A stretch of 64,000 nt of DNA. Source: Halolamina pelagica (GTDB lineage: Archaea > Halobacteriota > Halobacteria > Halobacteriales > Haloferacaceae). The stretch spans positions 1,798,001 through 1,862,000 of the forward strand of contig NZ_LGUC01000001.1 in the NCBI RefSeq assembly GCF_001307315.1. Reading direction: 5' to 3'. The notes beneath the pieces were generated by a model. The model was not told the origin of the DNA. It was given only the letters and a program-made list of their open reading frames with translations, and ran no database searches. Every line of letters starts with the position of its first letter. The first letter of the stretch is position 1. A program made the translations under genes and the position numbers. Below, piece by piece: positions 10,451 to 19,159 of the stretch.

Positions 10451-11385
10451 ACGACCGCGGGCAGTTGTTGCTCGTGGGCGCGCTCACGCTCGCGGTGATG
10501 CTGGTCGCGCTGGCGGTGCTGCTCAACGCCGCGATCTACACCGGCAACGTCGCGACCCGCGACGCCGGCACCGGGGCGGGCGAGGCGATCGAGTACGAGA
10601 ACGAGGCGACGACGATGGCGCAGGCGAGCATCGACGGCGTCGACGGCGACACCTACGCGGCGGTCCGGAGCAACTTCACTGACAGCGTCACGGGGTGGAG
10701 CGAGCTCGCCCACACTCACTCGGGCGCGTCGCTGACGAGCACGAACCTGACGACCGTCGACATGACCAACGGCAGCCGGATCGCCCAGCAGACCGACCGG
10801 AACTTCACCGACGACAACGGGAATTCGACGTGGACCGTCGCCGAAGACAGTCACGTGCGGGCGTTCCGACTCAACGTTACGCAGGGCGACCTCGCGTCGA
10901 GTGCGACGGACGCATTCCAGGTGACCTTCAACGACGGCACCGACGAGTGGGGAGTGTTCGTCCATTCCGACGGGAGCGGGAACGTGGCCGTTACCGTGGA
11001 GGACGAGACCGACACCGAGGTCGGCGACGGCTGCACGGTCGATCCCGGCGCCGACGACCGGGTGGTGGTCGACATCACCGCCGGCACCGTCGCCGGGGAG
11101 GACTGTCCGGAGCTGCGGTTCTTCGGGAACCTCTCGGGGACGTACACGGTTGGCTACGTCGACGCTCTTGACGGCAGCGATAACGAACAGGTCAACGGCA
11201 CCTACTCCCTGGTCGTCGACGAACCAACGAGCAGTCTCGTGACCGGCGCCGACGAGGACGCCGGCGCGCCGACGGTCTCCCCCGCGCTGTACAGCGCCGA
11301 CCTCAACGTCACCTACCGCTCGGCGGATCTGTTCTACCAGTCGGAGTTCCGGGTCGCTCCCGGGGAGGCGGGCGCTGATGACTGA
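10438..11385 (+). CDS. Pilus-cluster surface protein with N-terminal anchor (DUF7261-like)
   Basis: A 315-residue protein, MADVDDRGQLLLVGALTLAV at the start, again a short charged leader, RGQ and a hydrophobic helix to about residue 32. The remainder is an Asn/Thr/Asp-rich exterior region carrying many sequons (SNFT, TNLT, TNGS, RNFT, GNST, LNVT, GNLS) and a Cys pair (DGCTV, GEDCPEL). It is likely a glycosylated minor pilin or assembly factor. ATG at 10438 overlaps the previous stop, and the stop overlaps the next ATG at 11378. No frame break. Confidence 0.72.
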   Translation: MADVDDRGQLLLVGALTLAVMLVALAVLLNAAIYTGNVATRDAGTGAGEAIEYENEATTMAQASIDGVDGDTYAAVRSNFTDSVTGWSELAHTHSGASLTSTNLTTVDMTNGSRIAQQTDRNFTDDNGNSTWTVAEDSHVRAFRLNVTQGDLASSATDAFQVTFNDGTDEWGVFVHSDGSGNVAVTVEDETDTEVGDGCTVDPGADDRVVVDITAGTVAGEDCPELRFFGNLSGTYTVGYVDALDGSDNEQVNGTYSLVVDEPTSSLVTGADEDAGAPTVSPALYSADLNVTYRSADLFYQSEFRVAPGEAGADD

Positions 11386-11906
11386 CGACCGCCCGACTGG
11401 CGGCGTTCGCGCCCTGCTCGGCGACGACCGGGCGGTGTCGACGACGCTGGCGTACACGCTCACGCTGTCGATCACCGCGGTGCTGGTCTCGGGGCTGCTG
11501 ATCGCCGGCGGCGGGCTGATCGAGGACCAGCGGGAGGCGATCACCCGGGACGAACTGACCGTCTCCGGCCAGCAGCTCGCCGGCGGGCTCGAGGACGCCG
11601 ACAGGCTCGCCGGCGCGGCCGAGAACGGCATCGTCGAGGTGGACATCTGGCTCCCCGCGGACGTGGGGCGGGCGGCGCGTACACGCTGGAGTTGCTGAAC
11701 CAGTCAACCCCTCGGACCAGCCGGCCCGAGCGACCATCGTCGTCAGCGCCGAATCCGTCGACGTGAGCCGCAACGTCAGTTTGCGGACCGAGTACCCCGT
11801 CGCGAACGGGACGCTCCCTGGCGGCCCGGTGACGATCGTCGTCGAGGACGACGACGGCGACGGGACCCGGGAGCTCGTTGTGTACGAGGAGGGTGAGACG
11901 CCGTGA
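11378..11906 (+). CDS. Pilus-cluster pilin-like protein (DUF7266-like), two missing bases
   Basis: The N-terminus has the archaeal pilin-type pattern DDRAVSTTLAYTLTLSITAV followed by a helix to about residue 50; AVST ahead of a hydrophobic run is characteristic of haloarchaeal type IV pilins. The frame is lost near 11669 (GGGGC run) and again near 11710 (CCCC run); adding one base at each restores a protein of about 175 residues ending VVYEEGETP at 11906. The C-terminal half looks like a beta-rich domain with sequon NVSL. Overlaps its upstream neighbour by 8 bases, so it belongs to the same operon. Confidence 0.7.
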
Positions 11907-11984
11907 TCGACCGTTCACGCCGTCGTGACGTTGATCTAACCGGTTCGTGGGGTGGACCTATCACCGTGGAGGTTCTACGTCGAC

Positions 11985-13501
11985 ATGATGGGATCGGAGA
12001 GTGATCGCGGCCTCTCGAGCGTCGTCGGGGTGGTGTTGCTTTTGGGCATCACCATCATCGGCACCGGCGTCGTCGTCGGCCTCGGGTCGCAGGCGTTCGC
12101 CGACGCCGAGCGCGGCGCGACGGTATCACAGGCGGGCCACTCGCTGACGCAGTTCGACTCCAAGGCCGCGATCGTCGCGCTCGGGAGAGTAGCTCCCAGC
12201 GCGTCGATCTGGGCCCCTCAGGCGACGGCGAGTTCGTCACCGACGCAGACGCGGGGTGGCTCCGGATCGTCCACCACAACGCGACTGGCTCCAGCAACAA
12301 CGAGACGATCTACAACGCCTCCCTCGGGTCGGTGAGCTACAAGAACGGCGACGTGGAGATCGGCTATCAGGGCGGCGGCGTCTGGGAACGCCGCGGGAAC
12401 GGCAGCGTGATGCGCTCGCCGCCGGAGTTCAACTACCGGGGCGCGACGCTGACGCTGCCGGTGATGCGGGTGACTACGGACTCGCGTGAGTCCGGGCCGA
12501 CGACGGCAGTCGTCACGCGCCAGAACGACTCCCGCCAGGTGTTCCCGAACGCGTCCGCGTCGGACGCCGGCGAGAGCTGGAGCGACGAGGGTGCGCCGTA
12601 CGGCGACAACACCGCCTACGAGAACCCCGTCACCTCCGGGAACGTAAGCGTCACCGTCCAGAGCCAGTTCTACCAGGCCTGGGCCGAGTACTTCCGGACT
12701 CGAACGACCGGCGAGGTCTCCGTCGACCACGCCCGCAACCGCGCGAGCGTAAAGCTCACGACCGTCGACACGATCGGCGAGTTCACGCTCAACGACGTGA
12801 TCTCCAACGACCGCCTCACGGCTCGCGGACAGGCGCCGGGGCACAGTCTGACCGACTTCAACGTCACCTTCGAGACGGATAACCAGGGAAGCGGGTTCAA
12901 CAACTACTACGGAGGGTTCTACCTGGAGTCCGAATACTACCAGTTCGAGTACCTGGTCCACGTCCCCGGCGGGAGCCCCGACCACCTCGAACTCCACATG
13001 TTCTACCGGGATACGCGAACCGGCGAGCAACACGAGTGGTCGAACACGAACGTCGATATCGACACTGGCCCGGTCCGGGTCGACGATAGTGGCAGCTCCT
13101 CGAAGCTGATCGTCGACCTCACGGCGGGCGACGAGAACAGCGGGCTGAACCTCACGTACGGCAGTGCAGATCCGACGGAGACGAAACTCGATTGGGAAGA
13201 GCCGGTCGACCACGACATCGAGTTCGGGCACGACGGCGAGGACGGTGAGACGCGGACGTTCGGCACCGACGCGGGCGATAGCGACTCGGCGACGACGTAC
13301 CTGCTCAGCCGCCACTACGTCGCCAAGTTGGGCGACGAGTTCACCGTGAACGCTCACGGGACGACCGGGGGCAACGGGCGCGGCGTCCACCTCGACCACG
13401 CCGCCTCGAAAGGCATCCTCGACTACGACTCCGGCGCCGGCGGGACGTACATCACCTACCTCCACGTGACCGAGAACGAGATCGAAGTCGAGCTGGACTG
13501 A
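11985..13501 (+). CDS. Large pilin-like surface protein (DUF7289-like), one missing base
   Basis: N-terminus MMGSESDRGLSSVVGVVLLL is a textbook haloarchaeal pilin anchor: charged leader, conserved RGLSSVVG and a Val/Leu/Ile helix. About 505 residues in total, the rest being an exterior domain rich in Asn, Tyr and Gly with sequons (NATG, NASL, NGSV, NDSR, NVSV, NVTF, NLTY). A frame break near 12184 (GGGA) is cured by one base. It is separated from the previous gene by 78 bp, so it may have its own promoter or simply end the operon. Likely the largest surface component of this pilus-like machine. Confidence 0.75.
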
Positions 13502-13624
13502 CCTGCTGCAGGCCGATCTCCGTCACTTTCCACCCCTGTCGATTGACGCGTTCGGCGAGCGGCGACGGTCTGTGTGTCGGCAAACGTTTTTCAGCGCGGA
13601 GTTCTGACCTTTGGCCGAACACAC

Positions 13625-14209
13625 ATGTCTGGAGAGCCCGAAGACGACACGATCGAGGAGTCCGAGCTCAGTTCGGCACGGGAACGACTGGAGGAGGGTG
13701 CCGACAAGGCGATCGGCGAGTTCGACCAAGGCGTCGTCGACCTGCTCGCGTGGCTGCTCGACACCGAGACACGCGCGCGGATCTACGTCTACCTGCGACA
13801 GCACCCCAACAGCACCAGCGAGGAGGTCGCCGAGGGGACGGGGCTGTACCCGAGTACCGTTCGGGAGGCGCTGGCGGAGCTCCACGAGGAGGAGACCGTC
13901 TCCCGTGGGAAACGGGAGAGCGAGGGCGCCGGCAACAACCCCTACGAGTACGAGGCTATCTCGCCCAGTGAGCTGGTGTCGGGGGCGGTCGGGCAGGTCC
14001 AAAGCCAACTCAACGCGGTGTTCAACCTCGACGACAAGCTGGCCCGGAACGACGACGGCGACGACGACGGCCCGGTGACGATTTCGGTCAGAGACGCCGA
14101 GGACGACGCGGCCGACGCCGAACCAACCGACGGCGATGAGGACGCGAGCGACGCGGATCGGGAGGACGCGAGCGACGCGGATCGGGAGGACGCCCCCGAG
14201 AACGAATGA
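13625..14209 (+). CDS. Winged-helix transcriptional regulator of the pilus cluster
   Basis: A 194-residue protein with a winged-helix domain at about residues 40-115: TRARIYVYLRQHPNSTSEEV, then GLYPSTVREALAELHEEE as the recognition helix and SRGKRESEGAGNNPYEYEAI as the wing, closest to TrmB/MarR-type HTH proteins. A helical linker follows, then an acidic tail ending in a tandem repeat (see repeat at 14138). It follows the last pilin gene by 123 bp on the same strand, so regulation of that cluster is a reasonable inference. The ATG at 13625 is preferred over 13574. Confidence 0.72.
   Translation: MSGEPEDDTIEESELSSARERLEEGADKAIGEFDQGVVDLLAWLLDTETRARIYVYLRQHPNSTSEEVAEGTGLYPSTVREALAELHEEETVSRGKRESEGAGNNPYEYEAISPSELVSGAVGQVQSQLNAVFNLDDKLARNDDGDDDGPVTISVRDAEDDAADAEPTDGDEDASDADREDASDADREDAPENE
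14138..14193 (+). repeat. Two perfect 24-bp tandem repeats plus 8 bp of a third
   Basis: Positions 14138-14161 and 14162-14185 are identical, and 14186-14193 begins a third copy. In frame they encode EDASDADR twice near the C-terminus of the winged-helix protein. Perfect identity at codon level suggests a recent slippage duplication. Confidence 0.9.
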
Positions 14210-14214
14210 CCGCG

Positions 14215-14243
14215 CTTTAACCCCCGGCGCGCGGAAGCCGGGG
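14215..14243 (+). promoter_or_regulatory. coaD promoter: TATA box followed by a 7-bp inverted repeat
   Basis: CTTTAA at 14215-14220 lies about 27 bp before the ATG at 14245. Between box and start sits a perfect inverted repeat, CCCCGGC (14222-14228) and GCCGGGG (14237-14243), spaced by 8 bp. If the transcript is leaderless, the palindrome lies in promoter DNA and could be an operator rather than an RNA hairpin. Confidence 0.5.
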
Positions 14244-14244
14244 T

Positions 14245-14771
14245 ATGCAGGTCGCCATCGGGGGACGTTCGACCCCGTCCACGACGGTCACCGCAAGCTG
14301 TTCCGCCGCGCGTTCGAACTCGGCGATCTGACCGTCGGTCTCACGTCCGACGAGCTCGCCCCGGAGACCCGTCACGTCGAGCGATACGTTCGCCCCTGGG
14401 AGGATCGCAAACGAGATCTCGAAGCGGAACTGGAGCCGCTGGCCGAGGAGTACGGCCGCGAGTTCGAGATCCGCCGACTGGACGAACCGACCGGGATCGC
14501 GACCGAGCCCCAGTTCGACGTCCTGATCGTCTCGCCGGAGACTCGCGAAGGCGGCGAGCGAATCAACGAGATCCGGGAGCAGCGCGGCCGCGACCCGCTC
14601 CGGATCGAGGTCGTCGACCACGTGCCCGCCGAGGACGGCAAGCGCATCTCCTCGACGCGCATCGTCACGGGCGAAATCGACCGCCACGGCAACGTCACGC
14701 CCGAACGTGAGGGACGCGGGAAGTTCCCGCCGGAGAGCCCGAAGTCGACCTCCGCCTGCGACTCCGAGTAG
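14245..14771 (+). CDS. coaD: Phosphopantetheine adenylyltransferase (archaeal CoaD), one missing base
   Basis: Makes dephospho-CoA from ATP and 4'-phosphopantetheine, the penultimate step of CoA synthesis. The nucleotidyltransferase signature TFDPVHDGHRKLF is present at the N-terminus and the second motif ISSTRIVTGEID near the end. The natural start MQVAIGG is one frame off the rest; one added G in the run near 14260 restores MQVAIGGTFDPVHDGH and a protein of about 176 residues. Promoter features support the ATG at 14245. Its stop abuts the stop side of the convergent TFB-like gene with no spacer. Confidence 0.85.
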
Positions 14772-15080
14772 TCACCACGACGGGGGACGGAACCCCGCCT
14801 CCTCGAGGAGTGACTTCCACCGCTGTTGGACCGAGAGCCGGGAGACATCCATCGCGTCGGCCACTTCTGTCTGGGCTCGCTCCTCGCCGGAGAGCAGCGC
14901 GGCCGCATAGAGCGCCGCCGCCGCGACCGCGGGTTTGGATCGTTCGGCCTCGGGCACGTTGCTCAGAAACAGGTCCTCGGCCGTGGACCGCGCCTCGGCG
15001 CTCAGTCCCAGGCTGTCGGCGCCGCGATCCAGCTCCGCGAGCCACTCCTCTTCCTCGACACGGTCCCGCGCGCTGTACAC
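14772..15080 (-). CDS. Small TFIIB-related (cyclin-fold) protein
   Basis: A 102-residue protein that matches a single cyclin-like repeat of archaeal transcription factor B: SKPAVAAAALYAAALLSGEE followed by TQTEVADAMDVSRLSVQQRW-type helices, which in TFB form the DNA-reading helix-turn-helix (here AQTEVADAMDVSRLSVQQRW). The zinc ribbon and B-finger of full TFB (about 300 residues) are absent, so it cannot recruit RNA polymerase in the usual way; it may bind DNA or TBP as an accessory factor. Start MYSARDRVEEEE. It abuts coaD tail to tail. Confidence 0.65.
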   Translation of the reverse strand: MYSARDRVEEEEWLAELDRGADSLGLSAEARSTAEDLFLSNVPEAERSKPAVAAAALYAAALLSGEERAQTEVADAMDVSRLSVQQRWKSLLEEAGFRPPSW

Positions 15081-15118
15081 GGTTGTCCGTTAGTGCGCGG
15101 CAGAATAAAGCTCCGGGC

Positions 15119-15517
15119 TCAGAGGCCGTGGTACTCGGTGATCGTCTCGCGCCAGGCGTTCGGAATCGGGACCGACTCGCCGGCCTCACGGTCGTAGGCG
15201 ACCTGCACGCTCTCGATGCTGGCGGCGAGTTCCCCGTCGACGGTTCGGATCTCGTACTCCATCGGCAGGCTGGACTCCCCGAGCCGGGGGACCGACACCG
15301 CGACGGTGACCGGGCCGTCGTCGAGTTCGACCGGTCGGTGGTAGTCGATCTCGATCCGGGCGAGCACCGAGGAGATGGCGGAGAGATCCTCGTCGAGCAC
15401 GTCGGCGAAGTAGTTCGCCCGAGCCTGTTCGGCGTAGGTGGCGTAGACGGCGTTGTTGACGTGTCCCATCGCGTCGATGTCCCGGAAGCGCACGTCGAGG
15501 GTCGTCTCGTAGCTCAT
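15119..15517 (-). CDS. Acyl-CoA thioesterase, hotdog (4HBT) family
   Basis: A 132-residue protein with the 4HBT signature RFRDIDAMGHVNNAVYATY (residues 10-28), in which the Asp before MGHVNN is the catalytic residue of 4-hydroxybenzoyl-CoA thioesterase-type enzymes. It would hydrolyse acyl-CoA to free acid and CoA; the acyl substrate is unknown. The frame stays open upstream to 15784 but the first ATG compatible with the family is at 15517. Downstream of the DUF1508 gene on the same strand, 55 bp apart. Confidence 0.87.
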   Translation of the reverse strand: MSYETTLDVRFRDIDAMGHVNNAVYATYAEQARANYFADVLDEDLSAISSVLARIEIDYHRPVELDDGPVTVAVSVPRLGESSLPMEYEIRTVDGELAASIESVQVAYDREAGESVPIPNAWRETITEYHGL

Positions 15518-15572
15518 GGATGGAGCAGGTGGGCGAGTGAAAAAGGGACACCGATCCGGACGGGCCGCCGGC

Positions 15573-15764
15573 TCAGTCGTGCTCCTCGACGTCGGCGCCT
15601 GCCGCGTTGTTCTTGACGCTCTCGATCCCCTGGCGCGCTTTCTGCTTGCTCGCGTACCCCTCGCCGCTGTCGGCGACGATGTTGCCGTTGTCGTGGCGGA
15701 GCCGCCAGCGGTACTGCCCGGCTTCGTCCTCGAACAGCTCGAAGGTCGCTTTGGACTCGGACAT
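15573..15764 (-). CDS. DUF1508 (YegP/HVO_2922-type) small protein
   Basis: A 63-residue protein with the typical single DUF1508 unit: FELFEDEAGQYRWRLRHDNG, then NIVADSGEGYASKQKARQGI. Such proteins fold as small beta-beta-beta-alpha dimers; their function is not established. Starts MSESKATFEL at 15764; the open frame upstream is not supported. Ends EEHD. It sits between the thioesterase and the divergent dehydrogenase gene. Confidence 0.85.
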   Translation of the reverse strand: MSESKATFELFEDEAGQYRWRLRHDNGNIVADSGEGYASKQKARQGIESVKNNAAGADVEEHD

Positions 15765-15920
15765 CGATTGGTGGTCGTTCGCATACGGGAAACCTCTTCC
15801 GGCTATCGCGATCACGTGGGGCGGCGACGCCGATCGGCTCCCGACGCAGTGCAGTCGACGTGACTGGTCTCGTTCACCGGAGGGCGTGCGTTTTTCCCCG
15901 GTCTGGTGCAACCACTACGT

Positions 15921-18900
15921 ATGGCAGCGGATCCCGACCCGTCGACCGACGGCGACTTCGACTACCAAGGTGGCGACGTGGCTCGGCCCGGACTCGTCGC
16001 GGACCTCGAGCGCCTCGTCGACGGCGACGTTCGCTTCGACAGCTACTCCCGCCAGCTGTACGCGACCGACGCCTCGGCCTACGAGGTCACTCCGATCGGC
16101 GTCGTCCTCCCAGAATCGACCGCCGACGTGGCCGCCGCCGTCGAGTACTGCGCCGAGCGGGAGATACCCGTGCTCCCCCGCGGCGGCGGCACCAGCCTCG
16201 CCGGCCAGACCGTCAACGAGGCGGTCGTGCTCGATATGACCGCCGAGATGGACGGCGTCCGCGAGGTCGACGCCGAGGCGGCGACGGCGACCGCGGGGGC
16301 GGGCGCGATCGTCGCCGAGCTCAACGCCGCCTGCGCCCCACACGGGCTGAAGTTCGCGCCGGACCCGGCGTGGCGGGACAAGTCCGCCCTCGGCGGCGCC
16401 ATCGGCAACAACTCCACGGGGTCGCACTCGCTGAAGTACGGGAAGACCGACGCGTACGTCGAGTCCTGTGAGGTCGTGCTCGCCGACGGCACCGTCACGC
16501 GCTTCGGCGAGGAGCGCGTCGGCGACCTCCGGGAGCGCGCCGACCCCGCGGGTGACCTCGAGGCCCGCATCGCCGCGGGGGTCGTCGACGTACTCGACGA
16601 GCACGCCGACGAAGTCCGGGACCGCTACCCAGAACTCAAGCGGAACGTCTCGGGGTACAACCTGGACGTGCTGGTCGAGGAGGCGACCGTCGACGGCGAG
16701 GTTTCCGAGGACGCCACGGTGAACCTCGCGCGCCTGCTCGCCGGGAGCGAAGGGACGCTCGGGATCGTCACGGAGGCGACCGTCTCGCTCGAACCAGTCC
16801 CGGCCACGAAGGCGGTCGCGCTGCTCGCGTACGACGACCTGATCGCGGCGATGGAGGACGTGAGCGCCGTGCTCGAACACGACCCCGCGGCCGTCGAGGT
16901 GATGGACGACACGCTGCTCGACCTCGCGCGGGACACCCAGGAGTTCGCCGACGTGGTGGGGCTGCTGCCCGAGGGGACCGACTCGGCGCTGCTCGTGGAG
17001 TTCTACGCCGACACCGACGACGAGGGCCGGCGGAAGGTCGCCGACCTGCTCGCGGACCGCAAACCCGGAACCGAGACCGCCGGCGAACCGAGCGACGACC
17101 CGCCGAGCGCGGGCGACCCCGTCCACGCGATGGCGGCGATGGAGGCCCACGACGCCGACACCAGAGAGCGCTTCTGGAAGATGCGCAAGGCCGGAATGCC
17201 CATCCTGCTCTCGCGAACGACCGACGAGAAACACCTCTCCTTCATCGAGGACTGTGCGGTGCCACCCGAGAAACTCCCCGAGTACACCCGGCGCTTCCAG
17301 GGGATCCTCGACGACCACGACACGTTCGCCTCCTTCTACGCCCACGCCGGTCCGGGAGTGCTCCACGTCCGGCCGTTGATCGGCACGAAGACCGACGCCG
17401 GCGTCGAGCGCTTCGAGTCGATCGCCGACGCCGTCAGCGACCTCGTCGTCGAACTCGGCGGCAGCGTCTCCGGCGAGCACGGTGACGGTCGCGCGCGCAC
17501 CCAGTGGAACCGGAAACTGTACGGCCAAGAGCTCTGGGCGGCGTTCCGCGACCTGAAGTCAGCGTTCGACCCCGACTGGCTGCTCAACCCGGGACAGGTC
17601 TGTGGCTACGCGCCCGACGAGACACGCCCGCCTGCGTTCCCAGCCCGCGCCGACGCCGTGGAGATGACCGAGAACCTCCGGTTCTCTCCGGAGTACGAGT
17701 TCGACGCCGGCTTCGACCCCGAACTGCGCTGGACGAACGACAACGGGTTCCAGGGGATGGCGGAGCTCTGTCACGGCTGTGGCGGCTGTCGCGGGGAGCA
17801 GGAGACCACCGGTGGCGTGATGTGCCCGACCTACCGCGCGGCCGACGAGGAGATTCAGGCCACCCGCGGGCGTGCGAACCTGCTCCGACAGGCGATGAGC
17901 GGTGATCTTCCCGAGGAGGAAATCTTCACCGAGGCGTTCGAAGACGAAGTGCTCGACCTCTGTATCGGCTGCAAGGGCTGCTCCAAGGACTGCCCGAGCG
18001 AGGTGGACATGGCGAAGATGAAGACCGAGATCGAGCACGCACGCCACCAGCGTGAGGGGAGCAGCTTCCGGGAGACGCTGTTCGCAAACGTCGACGCCCT
18101 CTCGCGGATCGGCAGCCGGCTCGCACCGCTCTCGAACGCCGCCGCGAAGCTGCCGGGCACTCGACTGCTGCTGGAGAAAACCGTCGGCATCGCCGCCGAC
18201 AGGAGCCTCCCCACGTTCCACCGCCAGCGCTTCGAGGACTGGATGGCCGACCGCGAGCCGGGCGTCCCCGAGAGCGAGGCCGACCGGAAGGCGCTGCTCC
18301 TCCCGGACACGCACACGAACTTCAACGCGCCCGACCAGGGGAAAGCCGCCGTCAAGGTGCTCGAAGCCGCCGGCGTTCACGTCCGCCTCGCAGCGGAAGC
18401 CGGACCGAGCGGTCGGCCCCCGCTCTCGAAGGGGTTCGTGGGCCAGGCCCGCGACCACGCGCGCCGGAACGTCGACGCGCTCGCCCCGCGAGTCCGCGAC
18501 GGCTGGGACGTGGTCGTGGTCGAGCCCTCCGACGCGGTAATGCTCCAGTCGGACTACCACGACCTGCTCGCCGGCGACGGCGTCGACGCCCTGTCGAGTG
18601 CGACCTACGGGCTGTTCGAGTACCTCGACGTGTTCAGACTCGACGCGGCGTTCGACGCCGGCGGCGACGACGCGCTCGTCTACCACGGCCACTGCCACCA
18701 GAAGGCGACGAAGAAGGACCACCACGCCGTCGGCGTTCTCCGCCGCGCGGGCTTCGACGTGGAACCGCTCGATTCGACCTGTTGTGGGATGGCCGGCAGC
18801 TTCGGCTACGAGGCCGAACACCACTCGATGAGCCGGGCGATCGGTCGGATCCTGTTCGACCAGGTCGACGACGCCGACGCGGAGGAAGTCGTCGCGCCGG

Positions 18901-18998
18901 GTGCCTCCTGTCGCACCCAGCTCGCCGATCGCCCGGGCGCCGACGCGGAGCCGCCCCACCCCGTCGAGAAGCTCGCTGCTGCGGTGGTCGAGGACTAA
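15921..18998 (+). CDS. FAD-linked oxidase fused to Fe-S/CCG module (D-lactate or glycolate dehydrogenase-like)
   Basis: A 1,025-residue fusion. The N-terminal half is an FAD-binding (PCMH-type) domain with PRGGGTSLAGQTVNEAVVLD and GAIGNNSTGSHSLKYG, followed by the GlcD-type cap domain (SGEHGDGRARTQWN). The C-terminal half has two 4Fe-4S motifs, CHGCGGCRGE with a later C, and CIGCKGCSKDCPSEVD, then a CCG-type domain (YHGHCHQKATKK, DSTCCGMAGSFGY). This layout oxidises 2-hydroxyacids such as D-lactate and passes electrons to the membrane quinone pool. Start at the ATG of MAADPDPS. No frame break over more than 3 kb. Substrate is inferred from the family only. Confidence 0.85.
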   Translation: MAADPDPSTDGDFDYQGGDVARPGLVADLERLVDGDVRFDSYSRQLYATDASAYEVTPIGVVLPESTADVAAAVEYCAEREIPVLPRGGGTSLAGQTVNEAVVLDMTAEMDGVREVDAEAATATAGAGAIVAELNAACAPHGLKFAPDPAWRDKSALGGAIGNNSTGSHSLKYGKTDAYVESCEVVLADGTVTRFGEERVGDLRERADPAGDLEARIAAGVVDVLDEHADEVRDRYPELKRNVSGYNLDVLVEEATVDGEVSEDATVNLARLLAGSEGTLGIVTEATVSLEPVPATKAVALLAYDDLIAAMEDVSAVLEHDPAAVEVMDDTLLDLARDTQEFADVVGLLPEGTDSALLVEFYADTDDEGRRKVADLLADRKPGTETAGEPSDDPPSAGDPVHAMAAMEAHDADTRERFWKMRKAGMPILLSRTTDEKHLSFIEDCAVPPEKLPEYTRRFQGILDDHDTFASFYAHAGPGVLHVRPLIGTKTDAGVERFESIADAVSDLVVELGGSVSGEHGDGRARTQWNRKLYGQELWAAFRDLKSAFDPDWLLNPGQVCGYAPDETRPPAFPARADAVEMTENLRFSPEYEFDAGFDPELRWTNDNGFQGMAELCHGCGGCRGEQETTGGVMCPTYRAADEEIQATRGRANLLRQAMSGDLPEEEIFTEAFEDEVLDLCIGCKGCSKDCPSEVDMAKMKTEIEHARHQREGSSFRETLFANVDALSRIGSRLAPLSNAAAKLPGTRLLLEKTVGIAADRSLPTFHRQRFEDWMADREPGVPESEADRKALLLPDTHTNFNAPDQGKAAVKVLEAAGVHVRLAAEAGPSGRPPLSKGFVGQARDHARRNVDALAPRVRDGWDVVVVEPSDAVMLQSDYHDLLAGDGVDALSSATYGLFEYLDVFRLDAAFDAGGDDALVYHGHCHQKATKKDHHAVGVLRRAGFDVEPLDSTCCGMAGSFGYEAEHHSMSRAIGRILFDQVDDADAEEVVAPGASCRTQLADRPGADAEPPHPVEKLAAAVVED

Positions 18999-19159
18999 CC
19001 GCCTGCACCGACCCGCGCCCAGTTTTAAATGCGAAAGCGCGAGCAGACGCCCCGTGACCTGAGACCCGCGGCGGGGCAGCAGCGGGAGTGTGGCACCTGC
19101 CTCGCCGAGCGAACTGCCACCTGTTCGCCACTTGCCAGCGACCGCGTCAGTGACCGGAC
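18999..19159 (+). other. Spacer with strong TATA-like box and paired segments; possible small RNA
   Basis: TTTTAAAT at 19023-19030 is the strongest TATA-like box in this area, yet no reading frame follows on the plus strand. Downstream, GACGC (19046-19050) can pair with GCGTC (19144-19148), CCCCG (19050-19054) with CGGGG (19072-19076), and GTGGCA (19090-19095) with TGCCAC (19115-19120). Could encode a small RNA antisense to the end of the aminotransferase gene; not proven. Confidence 0.25.
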
